A stretch of DNA of 64,000 nucleotides from Microbacterium sp. SLBN-146. GTDB lineage: Bacteria; Actinomycetota; Actinomycetes; Actinomycetales; Microbacteriaceae. The stretch is from positions 868,001 through 932,000 of the forward strand of contig NZ_VFMR01000001.1 in NCBI RefSeq assembly GCF_006715145.1, given 5' to 3'. The notes beneath the pieces were generated by a model, which ran no database searches, was not told the origin of the DNA, and was given only the letters and a program-made list of their open reading frames with translations. This document shows, piece after piece, positions 32,192-39,139 of this stretch. How positions within the stretch are numbered: the stretch's first letter is position 1; each line of letters opens with the position of its first letter. The position numbers and the translations under genes were made by a program.

Positions 32192-33187
32192 ATGCGTGCA
32201 TTCATCATCGACGGGTACAAGAAGCCCCTCCACGAAGCGGACGTCGCCGAGCCGACCGTGGGTCCGAACGACGTGCTGATCTCGGTCGCCGCCGCCGGCA
32301 TCAACGGCCTCGACGAGCGGATCCGCACGGGAGAGTTCAAGGCGTTCCTCCCCTACCGGCCGCCGCTCACGCTGGGCCACGACGTCGCCGGGACGGTGAT
32401 CCGCGTCGGCTCGCAGGTCCGTTCGTTCACGCCCGGCGACGAGGTGTTCGCCCGGCCTCGCGATCATCGGATCGGCACGTTCGCGGAACGCATCGCCGTC
32501 GACCAGGCCGATGTCGCGCGCGCGCCCTCGTCGGTCAGTGTCCTCGAGGCGGCATCCCTTCCCCTCGTCGCGCTCACCGCGTGGCAGGCCCTCGTCGAGA
32601 AGGGCGGCGTGACGGCGGGCCAGAAGGTCCTCATCCACGGCGGCGCCGGCGGTGTCGGAACGATCGCGATCCAGCTGGCGAAGCATCTCGGCGCGGAGGT
32701 CGCGACAACGGCCTCGGCGAGGAACGCGGAGTTCGTGCGGTCACTCGGCGCCGACGTCGTCATCGACTACGCGAGCCAGGACTTCTCCGAAGAGCTGTCG
32801 GGGTACGACTTCGTGCTCGACAGCCTCGGAGGCGAGAACCTCACGAAGTCGCTGCGTGTGCTGCGTGCAGGCGGGATGGCCGTCGGAATCTCCGGCCCGC
32901 CGACGCCCGCATTCGCAGAAGAGATCGGTCTGAACCCCGTTCTTCGCATCGCGATGAGCGCATTGAGTCGCAAGGTCCGCCGGCAGGCGAAGAAGCTCGG
33001 CGTCACCTACGAGTTCCTCTTCATGCGCGCCGACGGCGAGCAGCTGCGAGCGATCGCCGAGCTCGTGGATGCCGGTGCGATCCGTCCGATCGTCGGCGCC
33101 ACGTACACCTTCGACGAAGCGCCGGAGGCTCTCGAGGCGCAGCACCGCGGCGGCATCCGTGGAAAGTCCGTCCTGCTGGGCGCGTGA
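32192..33187 (+). CDS. Zinc-independent MDR NADP-dependent oxidoreductase (quinone reductase-like)
   Basis: This 331-residue medium-chain dehydrogenase/reductase has the GroES-like domain with LGHDVAGTVIRVGSQV. The nucleotide-binding domain has LIHGGAGGVGTIAIQLAKHL and a DFVLDSLGGENL segment. It lacks the catalytic and structural zinc cysteines, as in zeta-crystallin/QorA enzymes. It sits between the two paralogous hydrolases in one operon, 41 bp after the first and 50 bp before the second. It may reduce an enone or quinone, with hydrolase steps on either side. CAGGAAG ribosome binding site. Confidence 0.88.
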   Translation: MRAFIIDGYKKPLHEADVAEPTVGPNDVLISVAAAGINGLDERIRTGEFKAFLPYRPPLTLGHDVAGTVIRVGSQVRSFTPGDEVFARPRDHRIGTFAERIAVDQADVARAPSSVSVLEAASLPLVALTAWQALVEKGGVTAGQKVLIHGGAGGVGTIAIQLAKHLGAEVATTASARNAEFVRSLGADVVIDYASQDFSEELSGYDFVLDSLGGENLTKSLRVLRAGGMAVGISGPPTPAFAEEIGLNPVLRIAMSALSRKVRRQAKKLGVTYEFLFMRADGEQLRAIAELVDAGAIRPIVGATYTFDEAPEALEAQHRGGIRGKSVLLGA

Positions 33188-33237
33188 CCGCCCCTCTGCT
33201 CATTCCGCTCGGTACTCAACCTCAAAGGACACCCCTC

Positions 33238-34098
33238 ATGAACGAATCCATCATCACCTCGTACGCCCAGGCCCCCGCGAAGACCGTCAGAGTCGGTCGG
33301 GACACCTTCGCCTATCGCGAGCTCGGACCGAAGGAGGAGATCCCCGTCGTCTTCTTCGTCCACCTCGCTGCGACGCTCGACAACTGGGACCCCCGCATCA
33401 TCGACGCGATCGCGAAGACTCGTCATGTCATCACGTTCGACCAGCTGGGTGTCGGGGCATCGAGCGGCCGCGTCCCGGACACCCTCGAAGACGCCGCCGA
33501 CGACGCCTACCGGTTCATCGTGGACGGTCTCGGCTATACGAAGATCGACGTGTTCTCGTTCTCCATGGGCGGGATGATCGCGCAGGACCTCGTCGTGAAG
33601 CACCCCGATCTCGTGCGGGGCCTCATCCTCACCGGTACAGGGCCGCGTGGCGGTGAAGACATGGACAAGGTCGTCGGCACGACCTACTGGGACATCTTCC
33701 GCTCGGTGATCACGCGCTCCGACCCGAAGGAGTTCCTCTTCTTCAACCGCGATGCCGAAGGCAAGAAGGCCGGCAAGGAGTTCGTCGAGCGGCTCAAGGA
33801 GCGCACCATCGACCGAGACAAGGCGATCTCCAACAAGGCGTTCAGCACGCAGCTGAAGGCGATCGTCAGATTCGGCCGCTCCGCGCCGTCCGACCTCTCG
33901 GTGATCACGTCACCGACGCTCATTGCCAACGGCGACAACGACCGGATGGTGCCGAGCAATCTCTCCGAAGACCTCCACCGCCGCATCGCCGACTCCGAGC
34001 TGATCATCTACCCGAACTCAGGCCATGGGGGGATCTTCCAGTACTGGGAGAAGTTCGCACCTGTCGCCGCGAACTTCCTCAACGACGTCCGCGGCTGA
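33238..34098 (+). CDS. Alpha/beta hydrolase (paralogue B)
   Basis: The 286-residue paralogue of the 31287 product has VVFFVHLAATLDNWDPRIID, TFDQLGVGASSG, the elbow FSFSMGGMIAQDL (Ser109), NGDNDRMVP and YPNSGHGGIFQYW for the catalytic His. Unlike paralogue A it retains the normal D-x-x-G-x-G-x-S segment after strand 4. Likely an esterase, lactonase or non-heme haloperoxidase-type enzyme; substrate unknown. Third gene of the TetR-controlled operon; AAAGGA ribosome binding site; a hairpin overlapping its stop codon may terminate the operon. Confidence 0.86.
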   Translation: MNESIITSYAQAPAKTVRVGRDTFAYRELGPKEEIPVVFFVHLAATLDNWDPRIIDAIAKTRHVITFDQLGVGASSGRVPDTLEDAADDAYRFIVDGLGYTKIDVFSFSMGGMIAQDLVVKHPDLVRGLILTGTGPRGGEDMDKVVGTTYWDIFRSVITRSDPKEFLFFNRDAEGKKAGKEFVERLKERTIDRDKAISNKAFSTQLKAIVRFGRSAPSDLSVITSPTLIANGDNDRMVPSNLSEDLHRRIADSELIIYPNSGHGGIFQYWEKFAPVAANFLNDVRG

Positions 34099-34118
34099 CC
34101 TTCCACCCTCGAAGGTCA
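34096..34118. terminator. Bidirectional hairpin between convergent genes
   Basis: TGACCTTC and GAAGGTCA form a perfect 8-bp stem with a 7-base loop. The stem starts at the TGA stop codon of the hydrolase and ends 3 bp before the stop of the convergent thioesterase. There is no clear U tract on either side. Confidence 0.6.
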
Positions 34119-34121
34119 CGA

Positions 34122-34661
34122 TCACGAGCCGGAATTGTCGGGCTGAGGCGACGAGCGCGGCGCGATAACGAGGCAAGTGCTGGATGCGGTGGCCAGCACC
34201 CGGCCCTCGGCATCACGGATGTCGGCCTCGGCGAATGTCGCGCTGCGTCCTCGGCGCGTGACCCACCCGTGCGCCGTGACCGGCCCCGTGTCGGCGCTGA
34301 GAGGGCGCAGGAACGACACCTTGATCTCGAGACTCGTGTATCCGACGCCGGCTGGCAGGGTCGAGTGCACGGCGCATCCACAGGCCGAGTCGAGCACCGT
34401 TGCGAAGAACCCCCCGTGGATCGACCCGATCGGGTTGTAATGCGACTCGTCGGGGACTGCCGTCATCACGACGTCGCCGTCCGCGACACTCACGAACTCG
34501 AGCCCCACATGGCTGCTGATCGGGGGTGCAGGATGCCGCCCGTCGATGATCGCTTGCAACTGCTCGAGACCCGATGAGGCGAACGGTGCCCGAGCATCGC
34601 GGCTCGGAACGTCGTAGTGCAGCGTGCGCGTCCGCGCCGTCGAAACCGTCTGATCGGCCAT
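34122..34661 (-). CDS. PaaI-type hotdog thioesterase
   Basis: The 179-residue protein has a single hotdog domain at about 50-165: PISSHVGLEFVSVADGDVV, then the catalytic HGG region GSIHGGFFATVLDSACGC and YTSLEIKVSFLRPL. The N-terminal 45 residues are an extension typical of some actinobacterial members. These enzymes hydrolyse acyl-CoA thioesters, often aromatic ones. It starts 9 bp after the second TetR gene and is therefore co-transcribed with that regulator. The SD is weak and coupling likely. Confidence 0.85.
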   Translation of the reverse strand: MADQTVSTARTRTLHYDVPSRDARAPFASSGLEQLQAIIDGRHPAPPISSHVGLEFVSVADGDVVMTAVPDESHYNPIGSIHGGFFATVLDSACGCAVHSTLPAGVGYTSLEIKVSFLRPLSADTGPVTAHGWVTRRGRSATFAEADIRDAEGRVLATASSTCLVIAPRSSPQPDNSGS

Positions 34662-34670
34662 GCCCGTTCG

Positions 34671-35285
34671 CTATCCGTTCTGATCGTGTGCCAGCACCGC
34701 TTCGACCTGCGTGCGGACGACCGCGAGGATGTCGTCGACGGTCGTCTCGGCCGTAGGTGCGGATGCCATCGCCACCAGCAGCCCGGACGAGATCATGCGC
34801 GCCAGGACGCCGGCATCCGCCTCGCTGCGTCCGGCGCGGGTGACGATGAGTTCCGTGAGGGTGTGCTCGGTTTCACCGACGACGCGAAGCGCCTCGGCGT
34901 GATGCTGCTCGCCCGCATCACCGAAGATCATCTCCCGCAGGTAGGTGCGGCCGTTGTCGACCTGCGTCCGGTTGCACGCGACGACCGGTGCGAGGAGCGC
35001 CATGACTCCGTCGACCGCTCCGGACGTGGCAGCGGCGGCGCTGCGGCCTTCGTCGAGGGCGCGGACGTAGTGAGCGTTCTGCACGAGGAGGAGCAGCTCC
35101 CCCTTGGTCTTGGCATAGAGGAAGAGTGTGCCCGTGCCGATATCGGCAGCGTCGGCGATCTCCTGCGTCGTGACATCGTCGACGCCACGCTCGGCGAACA
35201 GAGCGCCGGCAGCGGCGACGATGCGCTCGAGCTTCTCCTGCTTGTTCCGCTCGCGGCGACCAACGGGCGGTGACGTCACCGACAT
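34671..35285 (-). CDS. TetR-family regulator (paralogue of the 30565 regulator)
   Basis: The 204-residue protein has a helix-turn-helix at about 20-65 (RIVAAAGALFAERGVDDVTT, ADIGTGTLFLYAKTKGELLL). The ligand-binding domain includes PVVACNRTQVDNGRTYLREM and IFGDAGEQH. It aligns closely with the TetR at 30565. Start 35285 has an excellent GGGAGGAGC ribosome binding site and is better than an ATG 8 codons upstream. It is followed by a thioesterase and is divergent from an SDR gene. A sequence resembling the first TetR operator lies just upstream at 35308-35322. Confidence 0.88.
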   Translation of the reverse strand: MSVTSPPVGRRERNKQEKLERIVAAAGALFAERGVDDVTTQEIADAADIGTGTLFLYAKTKGELLLLVQNAHYVRALDEGRSAAAATSGAVDGVMALLAPVVACNRTQVDNGRTYLREMIFGDAGEQHHAEALRVVGETEHTLTELIVTRAGRSEADAGVLARMISSGLLVAMASAPTAETTVDDILAVVRTQVEAVLAHDQNG

Positions 35286-35307
35286 CTCGCTCCTCCCGGA
35301 ATCGATC

Positions 35308-35322
35308 ATGAGTGGCCTCGGT
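35308..35322. promoter_or_regulatory. Candidate second TetR operator
   Basis: ATGAGTGGCCTCGGT matches 12 of 15 positions of ATGAGTCGACTCAGT, the operator region at 31207-31221. It is less symmetric. It lies 22 bp upstream of the chosen tetR start and about 135 bp upstream of the divergent SDR. Because the two TetR proteins are paralogues, cross-binding is possible. Confidence 0.45.
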
Positions 35323-35457
35323 TATGAGCGTAGTCACTGCATGATGGGGTGTGGTTCATTCTCCCATCTCCGACCCGGTGACGACCCGCTGAGGGCACTC
35401 TGCGGCCACCCGAATACCCACTCACGGCCAATCACAGATAAGAAGAGAGCGACACGC

Positions 35458-36165
35458 ATGACCTCACTCAACGGAGCAATCGTCCTCGTCACCGGCGCGA
35501 ACGGCGGCATCGGTACTCACTTCGTGCGCGAGGCGCTCGCGCGCGGAGCGGCGAAGGTATACGCCACGGCTCGTACCCCCCGTGAGTGGGACGACGAGCG
35601 CGTCGTCACCCTGCCGCTCGACGTGACGGATGCCGCGTCGATCGACGCCGTCGTCGCGGCAGCGCCCGACGTCACGATCCTGATCAACAACGCGGGCACG
35701 TCGCCCGCGAGCTTCGGCATCCTCAACCACACCGATGACGAGATCCGCAGCAACATCGAGACGAACTTCGTCGGACCGCTCATGCTCGCGCGTGCGTACG
35801 CGCCGCTGCTGTCAGCACAGCCTGGTGAGACCGCCATCATCGACATCCACTCCGCGATGTCCTGGTTCGCCGTCGGCGGGATCTACTCGGCGACGAAAGC
35901 CGCCCTCTGGTCGGCGACGAACTCGATGCGCATCGAGCTGCACCCCGCGGGCGTGCAGGTCGTGGGAGTCCACGTGGGCTGGGTCGACACCGCGATGGCC
36001 GCGGGATCCACCGACGCGAAGCTCGACCCCGCCGTGCTCGTCGCGAAGGTTCTCGACGCCACTGAAGCGGGCGAGTACGAGGTGCTGGCCGATGAGACGT
36101 CGGTGCAGCTGAAGGCGGCGCTGTCCGGCCCGATCGAGGCGCTGTACCCGCAGCTCGCGAAGTAG
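35458..36165 (+). CDS. Classical short-chain dehydrogenase/reductase
   Basis: The 235-residue SDR has VLVTGANGGIGTHFVREALA for cofactor binding, an Asp-containing LPLDVTDAAS motif, ILINNAGTS, and the catalytic Ser and YxxxK in SAMSWFAVGGIYSATKAALW. Loop GVHVGWVDTAMAA follows. All catalytic residues of classical SDRs are present, so it should be an active oxidoreductase. Substrate unknown. Its divergent partner is the TetR/thioesterase pair. An AGAAGAGAG ribosome binding site precedes the ATG at 35458. It is convergent with dnaB, 106 bp apart. Confidence 0.88.
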   Translation: MTSLNGAIVLVTGANGGIGTHFVREALARGAAKVYATARTPREWDDERVVTLPLDVTDAASIDAVVAAAPDVTILINNAGTSPASFGILNHTDDEIRSNIETNFVGPLMLARAYAPLLSAQPGETAIIDIHSAMSWFAVGGIYSATKAALWSATNSMRIELHPAGVQVVGVHVGWVDTAMAAGSTDAKLDPAVLVAKVLDATEAGEYEVLADETSVQLKAALSGPIEALYPQLAK

Positions 36166-36271
36166 GCGTACGCCGCTTCGACAAGCGCTAGGTGCCCACG
36201 TACTCCTGCCGGACAGCGCCTCGCGTGGCGATCTCGATGAACTCGGCGGCGCACTGATCTCGGCGACACAA

Positions 36272-37645
36272 CTAGCCGAAGTCGCCAGGGGCCATGTCGG
36301 TGAAGCGGGAGAAGTGTCCCTGGAAGGCGACGGTGATCGTGTCGGTGGGGCCGTTGCGGTGCTTGGCCACGATGAGGTCGGCTTCGCCGGCCCGGGGGCT
36401 GTCCTTCTCGTAGGCAGCCTCACGGTGAAGGAGCACGACCATGTCGGCATCCTGCTCGATCGAGCCGGACTCACGGAGGTCTGACAGGGCGGGCTTCTTG
36501 TCGGAGCGCTGCTCGGCACCACGGTTCAGCTGCGACAGCGCGACAACGGGAACGCCGAGCTCCTTCGCGAGCAGCTTGAGCGCACGCGAGAACTCCGATA
36601 CCTCTTGCTGGCGCGACTCGACGCGCTTTCCTGACGTCATGAGCTGGAGGTAGTCGATGACGACCATCTTGAGGCCGACGCGCTGCTTGAGTCGACGGCA
36701 CTTGGCGCGGATCTCGACGAGCGTCATGTTGGGCGAGTCGTCGATATAGAGAGGCGCGTCGTTGATGCGACCGCGGGTCGCGGCGATCGTCGTCCAGTCG
36801 CGCGAGTCGAGCGTGCCCTTGCGCATCGCCTGAAGCGGGATCGCGCCCTCGGCGCTCATGAGACGCATCGCGATTTCGCTGCGACCCATCTCGAGCGAGA
36901 AGAAGATCGTCGGCATGTCGTGCTTGATGGCAGCGGAGCGCGCGAAGTCGAGCGCGAGCGTCGACTTACCCATGGCAGGACGCGCGGCGATGATGATCAT
37001 CTGGCCCGGGTGGAGGCCGTTGGTGAGCTGGTCGAGTCCGCCGAACCCCGTGGGGATGCCGGTCATCTGACCGTCGCGGCCACGCGCGGCCTCGATCTCG
37101 TCGACGGCTGCATCGACCGCGATCGTGAGGGGGACGTAGTCTTCAGCCGCCTCGGCGCCGGTGACAGAGTAGATCTCGGCCTGCGCGTTGTTGACGACGT
37201 CGACGGCTTCGCCCTGACCCGAGTAGCCCATCTGCACGATGCGCGTGCCCGCCTGGACGAGTCGGCGAAGGAGCGCCCGCTCCGAGACGATCGTCGCGTA
37301 GTAGCCCGCGTTCGCCGCCGTCGGCACGATCGACGTGAGGGTGTGGAGGTAGTCGGCGCCACCCGCGCGCTGGAGCTCGCCCGTCTTGATGAGCTCGTCG
37401 GTCACGGCGACGACGTCGGTCGGCTCACCGTGCGAGTAGAGCGTGAGGATCGCTTCGAAGATCAGCTCGTGCTTCGGGATGTAGAAGTCAGGGCCGCGCA
37501 GCGTCTCGATGACATCGGCGACGGCGTCTTTCGAGAGCAGCATGCCGCCGAGCGTGCTCTGCTCGGCGAGGAAGTCGTGCGGGGGTGTGCGCTCGTGCTC
37601 GCGGGGTGCTCCTAGTCGGTCTTCGGAGATGTCTGCGATCGACAT
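36272..37645 (-). CDS. dnaB: Replicative DNA helicase DnaB
   Basis: The 457-residue hexameric helicase has an N-terminal domain (about 22-125: DFLAEQSTLGGMLLSKDAVA) and a RecA-like C-terminal domain. The latter includes GIPTGFGGLDQLTNGLHPGQ, Walker A ARPAMGKST, the IFFSLEMGRSEIAMRL segment, Walker B MVVIDYLQLM, VALSQLNRGAEQR and the Arg-rich AKHRNGPTDT end. It unwinds the duplex ahead of the fork. No intein is present, in contrast to mycobacterial homologues. The upstream 436-bp intergenic region carries clustered DnaA-box-like sites. Start 37645 follows a weak GGGGCAGG. Confidence 0.97.
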   Translation of the reverse strand: MSIADISEDRLGAPREHERTPPHDFLAEQSTLGGMLLSKDAVADVIETLRGPDFYIPKHELIFEAILTLYSHGEPTDVVAVTDELIKTGELQRAGGADYLHTLTSIVPTAANAGYYATIVSERALLRRLVQAGTRIVQMGYSGQGEAVDVVNNAQAEIYSVTGAEAAEDYVPLTIAVDAAVDEIEAARGRDGQMTGIPTGFGGLDQLTNGLHPGQMIIIAARPAMGKSTLALDFARSAAIKHDMPTIFFSLEMGRSEIAMRLMSAEGAIPLQAMRKGTLDSRDWTTIAATRGRINDAPLYIDDSPNMTLVEIRAKCRRLKQRVGLKMVVIDYLQLMTSGKRVESRQQEVSEFSRALKLLAKELGVPVVALSQLNRGAEQRSDKKPALSDLRESGSIEQDADMVVLLHREAAYEKDSPRAGEADLIVAKHRNGPTDTITVAFQGHFSRFTDMAPGDFG

Positions 37646-38081
37646 GCACCTGCCCCTTTCCGCGCGAATGCGCGCTCCCCCGACTGGACGACGACCACGC
37701 TATGGACGGGTTCCGACACCCGCAAACCAGCCTGTGGATAACGCTGTGGAGAGATTGCGGGAAACGCCGCGCAGGCTGTGAGCAAAGGGTGTGGAGAACT
37801 TCTGGGGATGACTTCGGATCAGAAGTTTATTCTGTATCTGACCGGGTCATTTTTTCCACACAGCCTGTGGATGGAGATGTGGTTGAAGTGCGTGTTGAAG
37901 GTTGCGGATGCTACGTGAGGTTGTCCACAGTTTGGGGGACAACGTGATATGCGCCGAGTGCTTCGCCGCCACGAACACCCCTAGACAAGCCCCCGACATA
38001 GGTCTAACGTGCCTTCCACCAGGCACATCACGGACGTTCAACCGAACGTGCGAAAGACGTTCATCATCTTGGGAGACGAAC
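37646..38081. other. 436-bp intergenic region upstream of dnaB, relatively AT-rich
   Basis: No gene was found here. The central part, about 37800-37860, is the least GC-rich stretch of the window, with TTTATTCTGTATCTG and a run of six T. It contains six DnaA-box-like 9-mers (listed separately) and must also hold the divergent promoters of dnaB and of the secreted protein at 38082. No tRNA, RNA motif or terminator was recognised. Confidence 0.7.
37733..37929. other. Cluster of DnaA-box-like 9-mers
   Basis: Written in TTATCCACA orientation, the sites are: TTATCCACA (37733-37741, minus), CTCTCCACA (37745-37753, minus), TTCTCCACA (37790-37798, minus), TTTTCCACA (37852-37860, plus), CCATCCACA (37866-37874, minus) and TTGTCCACA (37921-37929, plus). 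Two match the TT(A/G)TCCACA consensus perfectly and two have one mismatch. Six sites in 197 bp next to dnaB suggest DnaA binding, either for regulation of dnaB or for DnaA titration. Function is inferred. Confidence 0.6.
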
Positions 38082-39056
38082 GTGGAGATCGCTACCTGGC
38101 GTGGGTTGAGAGTTTTCGCACGCCTCGCGTTGTGCGGCATCGTCGCCGTATTCGCCTTCGTGGCGCTCTCGCTCCTGCTCGGACCCTCCACCGCTCACGC
38201 CAGCGATGACGATGGCGACCGCCCCGGACTTCTCGGTGCGGTCACCAATGTTCTCGACGGCGCGACCGACGTCGTCGGAACCACCGTGACCGAGGTCACC
38301 TCCGTCGCGACAACGACCGTCGAGAAGGTCGTCGCCGTCGCGCCGGCTCCCGTGCAGCCGCCCGTCACCGCGGTCACCGAGGTCGTCACCACCGTTACGG
38401 CTCCTGTCAGCGACGTCGTCTCCAGCGGCGTCGTCACCACCGTCACCGAGCCGGTCGTCAGAGCCGTGACCGAGATCCCCGTCGTCGGCGATGTCGTCAC
38501 CGGTCTCGGAGCGGACGATCTCATCGCCGAGGTCGGAAAGACGGTCGACACGACGCTCGAGACGGTTGTAGACGCGATCGATGAGGCGGGCGCTGCGGTC
38601 GGGTCGCCGACGCCGACCGCTCCGCTGATCCCTCTTCCTCCGCTCCCACTGCCGTCCCCGACCCACGACATCGGCCTCGACATCGACCTCGCGGACCTCG
38701 GCCCAGCGGTCAGCGCCGCGAGCCTCACGTCGCCCTCTGCGGTCGCCGCAGCTCGCGTCTGGGCCTGGACTCCTGCGGCATCCCTTCCGTCGCTGCACGC
38801 GCTCGCACAGGCGGCGCCGACAGCCTCTTCCGCCGTCACGGCACCCGCGGAGCGCTCGGGGAGTGCTCCACCCTTCAGCGGGCCGTGTGCGACGCCGACG
38901 TCATCTCTCGGATCCGGTGGTTCGGGTTCCGGTGCCTGGGCGCTTGCCGCCTTCCTTCCCCTCGTCGCTCACCGTGCCTGGGTGCGACGTGCGGGACCGA
39001 AGGACGACGACGTGCCGGCATCACCCGCTCCCTCCCACGACGTCTCCCCTGACTGA
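38082..39056 (+). CDS. Secreted Val/Thr-rich repetitive surface protein
   Basis: The 324-residue protein has a signal peptide: RGLRVFARLALCGIVAVFAF, hydrophobic to about residue 30, with a TAHAS-DDD cleavage region. The mature part is dominated by Val/Thr-rich imperfect repeats (VVGTTVTEVTSVATTT, TAVTEVVTTVTAPVSDVV) to about residue 160. A Pro-rich linker and a Ser/Ala/Gly C-terminus with a short hydrophobic segment (GAWALAAFLPLV) and a hydrophilic tail follow. The GTG at 38082 is chosen for its GGGAGA ribosome binding site and for giving a clean signal peptide. I do not recognise the family. It precedes the chaplin-like gene by 83 bp and is probably co-expressed as a cell-surface component. 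Confidence 0.7.
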   Translation: MEIATWRGLRVFARLALCGIVAVFAFVALSLLLGPSTAHASDDDGDRPGLLGAVTNVLDGATDVVGTTVTEVTSVATTTVEKVVAVAPAPVQPPVTAVTEVVTTVTAPVSDVVSSGVVTTVTEPVVRAVTEIPVVGDVVTGLGADDLIAEVGKTVDTTLETVVDAIDEAGAAVGSPTPTAPLIPLPPLPLPSPTHDIGLDIDLADLGPAVSAASLTSPSAVAAARVWAWTPAASLPSLHALAQAAPTASSAVTAPAERSGSAPPFSGPCATPTSSLGSGGSGSGAWALAAFLPLVAHRAWVRRAGPKDDDVPASPAPSHDVSPD

Positions 39057-39139
39057 GTGAGCCTCGGTCGCCCTCGCGGCGACAGAGACTCTCGCGCGCT
39101 CTCGCGCGCACTTCACTCACTCTCTGAAGGGGAAAGACC

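Noticed and set aside
36169..36178. GGCGTACGCC palindrome between the SDR and dnaB stops as terminator
   Set aside because: A 10-bp palindrome with no loop cannot fold into a stable hairpin, and no U tract follows.
36191..36271. In-frame continuation of about 27 codons after the dnaB stop (LCRRDQCAAEFIEIATRGAV and onward)
   Set aside because: Could be stop readthrough or a tiny TTG-started gene, but there is no ribosome binding site, no family match and the DnaB C-terminus is already normal.
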